36,388 nt of DNA from an uncultured Bacilli bacterium (GCA_944359725.1 CALVSY010000015.1:1-36388), one strand, 5' to 3'; shown: positions 1 to 6,982, counted from the stretch's first letter. Numbers and translations are program-made. Notes: generated by a model not told the origin, from the sequence alone.

Positions 1-605
1 TCCTTCATAGAAATCCATCTAAAAAATAAAACTCTATCAATATATTCCATTTTATTCATTCCATTTTTAAATGCTAAATTACCAAAACATTCATAATACA
101 CATTATGTAATTCATTATTTTCATCTCTATATTCAAACTTATCTTCTTTAATATAGCAATGCCCTGTACTATTAACCGGGATAATTCTGTAATCCATTTG
201 TTTATAATCAAATACCTTTGCACATTCATTATCACTAAATTTACCACTATGATATATTAACTTAATATTATTAGTAAAAAACCTATATGAAATTTCATAA
301 TCCATGAATGTTATATTATGATCTTTATCATAATATAACACTTTGTTATTACAAATATATTTATCATAAGATTCAAACATATCGTTTATTTCATCTTGAA
401 TTATAAATTTACTTCTATGCGATTTAAAAGTTATTATACCTTTTTGTTCATTTTTAATATCATATGAAAATTTAGGCAAAGTAATTTTACTTAAATCTGA
501 GCTAATTTTATATTGGTTATATCCAAAAGGAAATGATCTGAAAATAAATATTATTATAATTAATGATACAGCAATTATTATAAATAGTTTTAATCTCTTT
601 GTCAT
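1..605 (-). CDS. Membrane-anchored hypothetical protein, C-terminus cut by window edge
   Basis: Open from an ATG at 605 (AAGGAG six bases upstream) to the window edge with no stop, giving 201 visible residues. Residues 7-24 form one strongly hydrophobic segment after a basic start (MTKRLKLF), so it is a signal anchor or signal peptide; there is no lipobox. The rest is hydrophilic with three cysteines and many aromatic residues. I recognise no family. It follows the endolysin gene in the same direction but is separated by a terminator-like hairpin and has its own possible promoter, so it is probably a separate cargo transcription unit. Confidence 0.65.
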   Translation of the reverse strand, partial: MTKRLKLFIIIAVSLIIIIFIFRSFPFGYNQYKISSDLSKITLPKFSYDIKNEQKGIITFKSHRSKFIIQDEINDMFESYDKYICNNKVLYYDKDHNITFMDYEISYRFFTNNIKLIYHSGKFSDNECAKVFDYKQMDYRIIPVNSTGHCYIKEDKFEYRDENNELHNVYYECFGNLAFKNGMNKMEYIDRVLFFRWISMK

Positions 606-657
606 GATTTCTCCTTATAAATATTATTTACTGCCAATTAACACATTTTATAAATTT

Positions 658-666
658 ATAATATCA
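658..666 (-). promoter_or_regulatory. Possible extended -10 promoter of the left-edge gene
   Basis: On the minus strand TGA directly precedes TATTAT, an extended -10, about 50 bases before the start at 605. No good -35 is seen. The same TGA-plus-hexamer form occurs before other genes of the element. Confidence 0.35.
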
Positions 667-693
667 TATTTAATAAAATAATTAAATATGAAT

Positions 694-730
694 ATTTTAA
701 AAGGATACAAAATAATAATTTGTACCCTTT
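694..730 (-). terminator. Intrinsic terminator after the M23 endolysin gene
   Basis: A 12-bp stem (arms 700-711 and 719-730) lies just past the stop at 736. One pair is G-U only when read as minus-strand RNA, supporting that direction. The following U-run is short (UUUU). Confidence 0.6.
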
Positions 731-735
731 ATTAG

Positions 736-1473
736 TCAATAAATAAACCCATAACTTTCTAATGCCCTTAAAGTTTTAGGACCAATATAACCATCAATAT
801 TATCGTCATATCTCCCCTCTGCTTTAGCTCTTTCTTGAAACTCTTTTACCCATTTCTCAAGATATGGTCCAAATAAATTACCATCTAACAACTTATGAGC
901 CTCTTCTCTAGTTTTACAAAAATATCCATAAAAATATTCTGCGAAAAAATAACATACCTTACCTATATTATCACATGAGTCACCACGTTTGAAATATGAT
1001 TTGTTTCCAAAAAATGAATTACTACTTACAGACGCAGATGTTTCATTTTGCTCAGTATAAGAATATGTCTCAGGATTTAAATATTCTCCATTAGATAAAT
1101 TAACAATGGATAAATGAAGGTGAATACCAGTTGCTTTACCACTCATACCAGTGTATCCTAAAAGCGTGCCCTTAGATACTATTTGATTAGTTTTACAATT
1201 AACACTAGATAAATGATAATGAAGCATTTTAACGTTTATCCTAGGATATTTAACCCAAACAAATTTTCCTCCTAAAGAATCCGTACCACAACTTAATACA
1301 GTTCCATTTTCAATAGCATATTGTGGTAGTTTAACGCCGTTTGTGCCGTAATCTGTTCCATTATGAAAAGAACTTGTATAACCACCTTTAGTGTTCATTA
1401 CTTTTCTATTACCAAAACCAGATGTTACATAATGATTAGCATTTTTAAATATTAAATTAGTTATCTTGCTCAT
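736..1473 (-). CDS. M23-family peptidoglycan endopeptidase (endolysin-like)
   Basis: A 245-aa zinc metallopeptidase of the LytM/M23 fold that should cut peptide cross-links of peptidoglycan. The signature is visible: His37 and Asp41 in HNGTD, His118 and His120 in GIHLHLSIV, with a further HYH motif at 85-87. A Ser/Asn-rich linker (about 140-160) leads to a C-terminal domain ending in DGYIGPKTLRALESYG, which resembles a peptidoglycan-binding repeat. There is no signal peptide, as in phage endolysins and unlike most secreted M23 enzymes. Its start overlaps the end of the holin-like gene by 17 bp, the usual holin-endolysin coupling. It could also act as the wall-opening enzyme of the conjugation machinery. 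Confidence 0.85.
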   Translation of the reverse strand: MSKITNLIFKNANHYVTSGFGNRKVMNTKGGYTSSFHNGTDYGTNGVKLPQYAIENGTVLSCGTDSLGGKFVWVKYPRINVKMLHYHLSSVNCKTNQIVSKGTLLGYTGMSGKATGIHLHLSIVNLSNGEYLNPETYSYTEQNETSASVSSNSFFGNKSYFKRGDSCDNIGKVCYFFAEYFYGYFCKTREEAHKLLDGNLFGPYLEKWVKEFQERAKAEGRYDDNIDGYIGPKTLRALESYGFIY

Positions 1474-1684
1474 TTTTTATCACTTCAACGGCTTCGGTTT
1501 TGGTTTTATCAGAATTATCCTTATTAAAGAAATAAGTTGCAATCATTCCCATAATAAGCATAAAATTATCGCTTCCTATTTTTTCGGTAATAGATAAGTA
1601 AAAAAACGCTCCAAATGTAAGTAGTGTAATTATTGATTTTACTTTAAACAAATTAATAATTGATGATATTAATTTTTCTTTCAT
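1457..1684 (-). CDS. Small holin-like membrane protein
   Basis: 75 residues from the ATG at 1684, chosen over an ATG 36 bases upstream because TGGAGGAG stands seven bases before it. Two hydrophobic segments (about residues 15-33 and 38-53) are followed by a charged tail (NKDNSDKTKTEAVEV), the layout of small phage holins. It overlaps the M23 endolysin start, so the two are translationally coupled. Known holins of this type open the membrane to let a signal-less endolysin through; that role here is inferred from position and topology, not a recognised family. Confidence 0.65.
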   Translation of the reverse strand: MKEKLISSIINLFKVKSIITLLTFGAFFYLSITEKIGSDNFMLIMGMIATYFFNKDNSDKTKTEAVEVIKNEQDN

Positions 1685-1759
1685 TATATCTCCTCCATCT
1701 ATAAAAATCACTATAGCCACATACTAAAAACACAACAATTACCGTATAATCAATCTTAT

Positions 1760-2089
1760 TTATAAATCTCTTTTTTCAATATTCTCTCTTACTTTTAGTA
1801 ACACTTGATAATAATCAATTTTATCAAGTCTAAAATTTAAATATAATAATAATTGAGAAATAATATCAACAGCCTCATTTATATATAACCTTACATCTAT
1901 ATTCACATCATTATCTCTTTGTCTTGGCACACTATATTTTAATAGTTTTTCTTTAGTTAAATTTGCCAGTTTCTTTTCCTCAAGGTCTTCTAGTTCTTCT
2001 ATATTTTTACTTAAAACTTCTATTAAATCATTATATTCTGATATCTTAAGTACCATTTTAATTGGTGGTATTTTTTGTGAATATGCCAT
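1760..2089 (-). CDS. Small conserved-looking protein, paralogue of the 21.1-kb gene
   Basis: 109 residues beginning MAYSQKIPPIKMVLKI, well started (GGAGATG before ATG). It aligns along its length with the 106-aa product at 21136-21456: both open with MAY..(K/R)IPPI, share a KLLKYS(V/I)P / KLLRYSIP motif in the middle, and end in a predicted helix (INKI..YYEMLLENR; LDKIDYYQVLLKVREN). No transmembrane segment or known domain is seen. One copy sits beside ssb and the other beside sigma and lysis genes, so it may be a DNA-binding or regulatory protein, but I cannot name a function. Confidence 0.7.
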   Translation of the reverse strand: MAYSQKIPPIKMVLKISEYNDLIEVLSKNIEELEDLEEKKLANLTKEKLLKYSVPRQRDNDVNIDVRLYINEAVDIISQLLLYLNFRLDKIDYYQVLLKVRENIEKRDL

Positions 2090-2136
2090 TTTTTCATCTC
2101 CGTTCTTCTTTTTATTTAATCACTATCTTAAAATGC

Positions 2137-2208
2137 TTATAAATTATAAAATATTAGTAATTCATTGTTATTTAGTACAGGCAAAGGAGAAAAAATATTC
2201 CCCTTCAT
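2137..2208 (-). CDS. Possible 23-codon small protein downstream of sigma gene
   Basis: An uninterrupted small frame begins MKGNIFSPLPVLNNNEL and ends at TAA. AGGA lies five bases before the ATG. It starts about 20 bases after the sigma-factor stop and precedes the 109-aa gene, so it would be translated from the same message. It could be a genuine small protein, or the N-terminal remnant of a longer gene truncated when the element was rearranged. No family recognised. Confidence 0.4.
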   Translation of the reverse strand: MKGNIFSPLPVLNNNELLIFYNL

Positions 2209-2227
2209 CTGTTTCCTAAATAAAACC

Positions 2228-2716
2228 TTATTTGTGTAGTCTATTTTTAAAATTTTTTTGAATTTTTTTAATAGCAATATCAACACTAAATTTTATAGCT
2301 CTTTTTGTACAATTTTCTTCTTTAGCTATTTCTTCGAATGTTTTTCCATAAAAATAATATTTTATTAATCTTTTTCTTTGGATATATGGCAAATTATTAA
2401 TAAGGTTATTTAAATACTCATTATTTAACCTACCATCAACAATATCATCAATAGATACTTGTTTTTTTATTGCTCTTTTATAAAGAGTTTGTTCAATCAT
2501 TTCAGAATGTTCAATATGATTATCATACTCATTTAACTCCGATAAATCATCTAATTCAAATCTATCAAATGCTTCGTATAACAACTTATCTATTTCAACG
2601 ATATGATGATTATTTTGACCATCATCAAATGATACAAAATATCTTTTGTTTTTCTTATCAAAAGTTAATACATATGGATTATCTTTTTTCTTTCTTCTTT
2701 TTGGTCTATGTTCCAC
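2228..2716 (-). CDS. ICE-type small sigma-70-like factor
   Basis: 162 residues from the GTG at 2716 (AGGAGG just upstream; the protein starts VEHRPKRRKKKDNPY). The C-terminus (about 110-160) is a sigma region-4-like helix-turn-helix: LPYIQRKRLIKYYFYGKTFEEIA...CTKRAIKFSVDIAIKKI. The middle has the ELDDLSELNEYDNHIEHSE stretch that I associate with sigma-like proteins of Firmicute conjugative elements. Such proteins are thought to drive or modulate transcription of element genes. The frame stays open 54 codons upstream through a structured leader to an ATG at 2875 that has its own ribosome site, so a longer form is possible. Confidence 0.8.
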   Translation of the reverse strand: MEHRPKRRKKKDNPYVLTFDKKNKRYFVSFDDGQNNHHIVEIDKLLYEAFDRFELDDLSELNEYDNHIEHSEMIEQTLYKRAIKKQVSIDDIVDGRLNNEYLNNLINNLPYIQRKRLIKYYFYGKTFEEIAKEENCTKRAIKFSVDIAIKKIQKNFKNRLHK

Positions 2717-2724
2717 GTTTCCTC

Positions 2725-2744
2725 CTATCAAAAAAATTTGATAG
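2725..2744 (-). promoter_or_regulatory. Perfect hairpin abutting the sigma-gene ribosome site
   Basis: Arms CTATCAAA and TTTGATAG with a 4-base spacer form a 20-bp inverted repeat touching the AGGAGG of the GTG start at 2716. It could be an operator or a structure that controls initiation. Confidence 0.5.
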
Positions 2745-2786
2745 AAAATCGGTGGAGCCCTTTGACTATAACTGTTGTTTAAATAT

Positions 2787-2832
2787 AAAAAAAAAGCGCG
2801 CACGCTTGTATATAAATGCGACGCAGCTTTAT
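2787..2832 (-). terminator. Candidate attenuator in the sigma-gene leader
   Basis: Read on the minus strand, a hairpin with a TGCG/CGCA core (2817-2825, flanked by ATAAA/TTTAT) is followed by a compact GC-rich hairpin (AAGCG/CGCTT, 2794-2807) and a run of nine T. The GC-rich bases stand out in very AT-rich DNA. The terminator lies inside the in-frame extension upstream of the sigma gene and about 70 bases before its GTG start, the usual position for an attenuator. Confidence 0.55.
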
Positions 2833-3157
2833 TATAAAAAAAATAAATATTAATAATAAAGTAGTATTTTATCATAAGCAATCACTCCGTAATTGCGTAT
2901 ACCATTGTCATTGGTATAGATAAATACTACACAAACTCTATTCCAATAAACATTAACTAATATATATATAATAAAAGAAATCTTAATTACTTCTAAATTA
3001 CTACATACTGCTTGTTACTGCTCATTGTATATTTATAAAATTTAAACATACCATTACTTTTTTCCTTTCTTATTTTATATAATATATAAAATGGTAATGC
3101 AATTAAAAGTATTATACTACATATTTCTCCATTTTTCTCTAAATTGGTAAATTTACT

Positions 3158-3565
3158 TTATTTTTTTGAATTATTTTTTTCTTTTTTAATTAATTGTTTT
3201 ATTGATTTATATAGCACCGTTGGTACTTTTATACCTATCTCGTTACTATTTTCTAATATAGATAGTATTTCATTGAAAATAAAGGAAACTATTATAAGGG
3301 TTCTTAATCCACCATTTACATTAAGCAAATGATCCAATAAAACAGATACAGTAATAATACATAAATATACAACTTTTTTTATTATTCCTTTTGCACCAAC
3401 ACTACTATTGACCTTCTTTTTAATAAAAGCCTTACAAACACCAGTAATATAATCTAAACACATTAAAACAAGAATTGCTTTAATCAAAAAATCAAAATCG
3501 CCAAATAAAAACAAAAAAATGTTTTTGAATAAACTTCCTATGTTTACAATAAAATTTTTGATAAT
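3158..3565 (-). CDS. TcdE/phage_holin_4-type holin
   Basis: The product matches the toxin-secretion/phage-lysis holin family: FLFGDFDFLIKAILVLMCLDYITGVCKAF, then a second and third hydrophobic stretch and a very basic tail (KSIKQLIKKEKNNSKK). Family members form membrane pores for endolysin release; TcdE helps release signal-less clostridial toxins. The frame has no ATG/GTG at a suitable place. A TTG at 3634 lacks a ribosome site, while AAAGGAG sits five bases before an ATT at 3565, giving about 135 residues with the normal family N-terminus. The start is therefore uncertain. It is upstream of the sigma gene and near the 789-aa lysin. Confidence 0.75.
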   Translation of the reverse strand: MIKNFIVNIGSLFKNIFLFLFGDFDFLIKAILVLMCLDYITGVCKAFIKKKVNSSVGAKGIIKKVVYLCIITVSVLLDHLLNVNGGLRTLIIVSFIFNEILSILENSNEIGIKVPTVLYKSIKQLIKKEKNNSKK

Positions 3566-3607
3566 ACCATCTCCTTTAATATATAAAAGACTTTTTTGAC
3601 AATAACA

Positions 3608-3616
3608 TGATATAAT
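3608..3616 (+). promoter_or_regulatory. Extended -10 promoter for the plus-strand gene
   Basis: TGATATAAT at 3608-3616 is an extended -10 with no clear -35; the start codon at 3636 follows a very short leader. The same TGATATAAT is found before the HU and lipoprotein genes. Confidence 0.5.
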
Positions 3617-3635
3617 GTTTATAAAGGAGGACAAA

Positions 3636-4184
3636 ATGAAAAAAAAGAATATTATATTTTTAGTAGTGTTTATTATTATATTAGTTATTGGTGGCGCCTT
3701 AATATTTTTTAAGCTAGATAAAAATCAAAGTCAAAATAATAAAGATTATAGAAGATTAAGCAATCTTGAAGTAATATCCCAGCATAATGAATATGTGTTA
3801 GCATTCGATGAACATCTTTCAGAACTTGATACTTTTGCGGTTTTTAAAAATGTAGAATCAGATATGTATAAAAAACAATTTAAGGTTGTAAATGACAATT
3901 ATGTTGAAAGCAGGTTTGTTTGTTGGACAAATGATAAATTATATATATTAAACTTTGATGCCAAATCATATGATTTAGCTACTGGAAAAATAACAGATGA
4001 AAATAGCTCATCATTATTCAATGGCACTACTGGAAGAATGGATAGAGTTTTGGGAATTTATGATGATTTTATTTATTATGAATATATTTATGTTGCAGAT
4101 AAATTTTATGCAAGAATAAGTTTAGATTTATCAACAGTTGAATATATAGAAGAAAAAGATGTTCCAAAGGAGTTATATTATTAA
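3636..4184 (+). CDS. Membrane-anchored hypothetical protein, only plus-strand gene of the element
   Basis: 182 residues from the ATG at 3636, preceded by AAAGGAGG. The start MKKKNIIFL leads into one hydrophobic segment (5-27) with no lipobox, so the protein is probably anchored with its bulk outside. The outer part is rich in Tyr, Asp and Phe, with alternating short hydrophobic stretches (DKLYILNFDAKSYDLATGKI) suggesting a beta-rich fold. No family recognised. It is transcribed against all neighbours from its own promoter and ends at a two-way terminator, so it is an independent unit, possibly cargo or an immunity-type gene. Confidence 0.75.
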   Translation: MKKKNIIFLVVFIIILVIGGALIFFKLDKNQSQNNKDYRRLSNLEVISQHNEYVLAFDEHLSELDTFAVFKNVESDMYKKQFKVVNDNYVESRFVCWTNDKLYILNFDAKSYDLATGKITDENSSSLFNGTTGRMDRVLGIYDDFIYYEYIYVADKFYARISLDLSTVEYIEEKDVPKELYY

Positions 4185-4187
4185 ACA

Positions 4188-4229
4188 AAAAAAGAGAAAA
4201 AATACTAATAAAGTACTTTTCTCTTTTTA
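4188..4229. terminator. Bidirectional terminator between convergent genes
   Basis: A 12-bp perfect stem (AAAAAGAGAAAA / TTTTCTCTTTTT) with A-rich and T-rich sides lies between the stops at 4184 (+) and 4232 (-), so it can end transcripts from both directions. Confidence 0.75.
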
Positions 4230-4231
4230 TT

Positions 4232-6601
4232 TTACCATAATGATCTGTCGTAACCATTAACCCCGTTTTTCATATCTAAATCAACAAAAGCACCTGTCGA
4301 ACTTTGAGTATCTAAATCCTGCCACTCCGCACCATTATTATTTCGTTTCTTCTTAAAATACATATATCCATTATTAGTTTTTCCAGCATTACCGGTTCCT
4401 TTTAATTGTGTACCTATAGCTAAAACACCTAGATTATTTCCAGCGCTGTTTATATATTTTAATTCTCTCTTTACTGTAAATATCGCATCGTCTGGATCTA
4501 ATACATTATTTTTAACCAAAGTATTATTTTCTGGATCAAAATTATAATAGCAAAAATTCTCTCTTCCATACATTAAAGAATCCTCTTTATTATATTCACT
4601 AGCAGTTAGAAGTTCTTGGATATATCCATATCGAACTACACCATCAGAATTTCTAAACATTACTTTATGAACAGAATCACCTTCATTTAAAACTAAACCT
4701 GCATAATTTGGAACTCCGTCATACTCGTGATTTCTACATTCAAACCTAATGTATAAATCTCCTGGTTTTATTTCACCTACTTTATGGCCTGATACTCCCC
4801 AAAAATTTACTTCAGAAGGATTAGTTAAATGTATATCTAATTCATCCATAACAGTCTCTAATTCCTGCTTTGCAGGATTATGGCTTGCAACTCCTTGTGC
4901 TTTAGACGAATAAACATTAATTACTCTATTTGAAGTATTAACCATTACTGCTGGCTGAGGAGAAGTAGTATCATACCCAATTGATTGACTATAATCTGGT
5001 TCTGGTTCTATAACTGGTTCTTCAGTTGAACTTGTAATTGATCCAATACCAGTGTCTAAACCAGAAAAACCATCTTTATCAATTTCTATTTGCCCAGCAC
5101 CAGAACCAACAGTAACTGTTGCAAATTGATCAAATGCCCAATTACTTGGAATAGTAAAACCTAAATTACCACTAAATCCTGTTGACATATCGCTAACAAA
5201 GCTTCTTACCGCATAACCCTTATCGCTAACTCTAGAGCAAACATTTCTAGTACCATATATACCTATTTTATATTTACTGTTTTTAGAATTTTTCATTGTC
5301 TCATAAACTTTTTTAAAATATGGAATGATATTAGAAGTAATTTCTGTATCTTGTGGGTCACAATCTACCGCAAAATAAATAACTGTATCTCTTGGTATAC
5401 CTAAATTTGTTGCATAATCATATGCGCTATTAACATCAGTAACGGCTTGTGTTTCAGTAAAGTATGACACCTTATTAGCACTAGCCTGTTGAATTGGAAA
5501 TACTCTTAATCCAGCATTAAATGCTATTTGAAGTTCCTCTTTAGATAATGCTTTACTTGCCCCACTAGCAATTTTACCAGATAAATATCTACCAACATAT
5601 CTATATCCATTATTATATAAAGTTTGAGCCTTTGCAGAATCTAATATCGTCGCACAATCACAGGCTTTTGCAGAACGTGTGGTATCACCGCTACTAATAA
5701 AAATAGAAAGCCATGTCGTCAAATTTAAAACACCTGTCATAGATAATGCATATTTATTTTGAAATTGTTTTACTAAAGCTGTACTTACAGTAGTTCCAAA
5801 ATTTCCATCACCTATACCATTAACATAAAGCCCCATATTGGCCAATTTAGCAAAACGACCAATCTGACTCGTGCTATATTTAGAACCAGAATAATTAGAT
5901 TCAACATTATTATAAGGAATTGTTGGACAGCATCCTTTTGTAGAAGGTCCAAAATTTCCATTAGCAACTGAAGTTGGCATTCCTTCTTCAGCTTGCAAAG
6001 CATAAATCAATGCTTTATTAGTGCTTCTTCCATAAACTCCGTCGCATGGAGAAAGTCCAATATAATTTTCATAATTTGCATTTAAATATCTTTGTATTTT
6101 TTGTATGTTTTTAGTTTTAGTAGAAGTATCATATGAATAAAAATAATCCATAGACATTAACGCTTTCATTATGTTTAATGTAACAGTTGAAGATGATGCA
6201 TTAATTCCCGCATCTTCTTTTAGGTTTTTAACAGCTGCACCTGTTCCACCATAAAAGTTACATGTAGGAGTGTTAGCCCCTATAGCATATCCTTTACATA
6301 ACAACCCTCCTTGAATGATGCCATATATGTTTCTTTTTGTAGTATCATCATCATCTTGTTGTTGTACACCATTAGGATATTTAGCATTAAATTTTGAGAT
6401 TGTTGATGAGCCAAAATTATCAGCTGTTGCAGTAATTCCTAATTCAATTTGTAAAGCATGTAGCAACGCATAAATGGTTGTCCATCCTGTTTTACCATTT
6501 TCTGGTATTTCTGTGTATCCTGTTTTTCCACGATACGTATCGTTAACCCATTTTTGTACATTTAGTACATATGGATCAGAGTTTGCTGCTTTAACAGACA
6601 T
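4232..6601 (-). CDS. Multi-repeat wall-binding protein with Rv2525c/DUF1906 glycosidase-like domain
   Basis: 789 residues, no signal peptide. Residues about 9-305 form four imperfect peptidoglycan-binding-like repeats (each with NxGxxT/GNFGxxT-type turns, e.g. GNFGPST and GNFGTTV). Residues about 310-515 match the glycoside-hydrolase-like Rv2525c family (NNGYRYVGRYLSG, FPIQQ, VIYFAVDCDPQD, KIGIYGT, WAFDQFATV), a GH25-like barrel with acidic residues at 413-415. An acidic/proline linker (525-550) leads to a 240-residue C-terminal region I do not recognise. It should bind and perhaps cleave cell wall. It is preceded by a promoter/terminator leader and lies opposite a TcdE-type holin, which could provide export. 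It resembles phage lysins more than the conjugation hydrolase at 8.5 kb. Confidence 0.8.
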   Translation of the reverse strand: MSVKAANSDPYVLNVQKWVNDTYRGKTGYTEIPENGKTGWTTIYALLHALQIELGITATADNFGSSTISKFNAKYPNGVQQQDDDDTTKRNIYGIIQGGLLCKGYAIGANTPTCNFYGGTGAAVKNLKEDAGINASSSTVTLNIMKALMSMDYFYSYDTSTKTKNIQKIQRYLNANYENYIGLSPCDGVYGRSTNKALIYALQAEEGMPTSVANGNFGPSTKGCCPTIPYNNVESNYSGSKYSTSQIGRFAKLANMGLYVNGIGDGNFGTTVSTALVKQFQNKYALSMTGVLNLTTWLSIFISSGDTTRSAKACDCATILDSAKAQTLYNNGYRYVGRYLSGKIASGASKALSKEELQIAFNAGLRVFPIQQASANKVSYFTETQAVTDVNSAYDYATNLGIPRDTVIYFAVDCDPQDTEITSNIIPYFKKVYETMKNSKNSKYKIGIYGTRNVCSRVSDKGYAVRSFVSDMSTGFSGNLGFTIPSNWAFDQFATVTVGSGAGQIEIDKDGFSGLDTGIGSITSSTEEPVIEPEPDYSQSIGYDTTSPQPAVMVNTSNRVINVYSSKAQGVASHNPAKQELETVMDELDIHLTNPSEVNFWGVSGHKVGEIKPGDLYIRFECRNHEYDGVPNYAGLVLNEGDSVHKVMFRNSDGVVRYGYIQELLTASEYNKEDSLMYGRENFCYYNFDPENNTLVKNNVLDPDDAIFTVKRELKYINSAGNNLGVLAIGTQLKGTGNAGKTNNGYMYFKKKRNNNGAEWQDLDTQSSTGAFVDLDMKNGVNGYDRSLW

Positions 6602-6615
6602 ATTTTCATCTCCTT

Positions 6616-6636
6616 ATATTAAATTTTATTTAATAT
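6616..6636 (-). promoter_or_regulatory. Hairpin abutting the lysin gene's ribosome site
   Basis: A perfect 9-bp inverted repeat (ATATTAAAT / ATTTAATAT, 3-base loop) touches the AAGGAGATG ribosome site of the 789-aa gene, like the hairpin before the sigma gene. Confidence 0.4.
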
Positions 6637-6773
6637 TTAGAAAGATCAAAATACCGTAATCAAAACCGTTTTATTCTTAATATTAAATATTATTTTGACA
6701 ATTAAATAAAAATAAATATACGATTATTAATTCTATAGTCCGGACATATAGAGAAAAATAATTACTTATAAAA

Positions 6774-6833
6774 TAAAAAAGCAGTGTTAATCAATAAACT
6801 TGGAAAATAATCCAACATATATTAATCAACACC
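6774..6833 (-). terminator. Long-loop intrinsic terminator in the lysin leader
   Basis: Arms 6821-6833 and 6783-6795 form 13 pairs on the minus-strand RNA, three of them G-U, so the structure fits minus-strand RNA only. The loop contains a second small stem (TTGGA/TCCAA), and six T follow the stem. It lies between the promoter at 6864-6892 and the lysin start at 6601, and it is also the last stop for transcripts from the transfer operon. Confidence 0.75.
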
Positions 6834-6863
6834 GTATATCTACAATATTCATTTGTCATTTTA

Positions 6864-6892
6864 AATGTAACACATTTAGAATAATTAGTCAA
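6864..6892 (-). promoter_or_regulatory. Promoter upstream of the terminator in the lysin leader
   Basis: On the minus strand TTGACT (6887-6892), a 17-bp spacer and TACATT (6864-6869) preceded by TGT. Transcription would begin near 6857 and meet the terminator at 6774 after about 85 bases, giving a small RNA or an attenuated leader. Confidence 0.6.
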
Positions 6893-6932
6893 CCATTTTA
6901 TCATTATTTTTAATAATAAATCACTTATAATG

Positions 6933-6966
6933 ACAAAACAGTAAATCCTAAGTTTTACTGTTTTGT
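6933..6966 (-). terminator. Strong hairpin after the 279-aa gene
   Basis: A 13-bp perfect stem (ACAAAACAGTAAA / TTTACTGTTTTGT, 8-base loop) lies 17 bases beyond the stop at 6983. The T-run after it is poor, so it may act as a terminator or mRNA 3'-end stabiliser. Confidence 0.5.
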
Positions 6967-6982
6967 TATTATAACAAATATA

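Larger units (their letters stand above)
2717..3157. other. 441-bp non-coding region upstream of the sigma gene
   Basis: Holds the attenuator, two adjacent inverted repeats (2878-2896 and 2898-2918) and AT-rich sequence with a TATAAT-like box near 3100 on the minus strand. The repeat at 2878-2896 (arms GCAAT/ATTGC) places a GGAG ribosome site in its loop, nine bases before the ATG at 2875 of the upstream frame. The repeat at 2898-2918 has 7-bp arms TATACCA/TGGTATA. Very short frames near 3000-3060 lack convincing ribosome sites. I see no further gene. Confidence 0.5.

Noticed and set aside
736-738. TGA ends at 736 and 9973 as possible Trp codons (mollicute code)
   Set aside because: All visible Trp codons are TGG, proteins end at normal family lengths at TGA, and no gene contains internal TGA.
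2470-2853. Plus-strand frame of 127 codons opposite the sigma gene
   Set aside because: No ribosome site, composition typical of a shadow, and it runs through the leader hairpins of the minus-strand gene.
2993-3060. Tiny minus-strand frames (10 and 18 codons) in the sigma upstream region
   Set aside because: Ribosome site fits only the 10-codon frame and nothing else supports translation.
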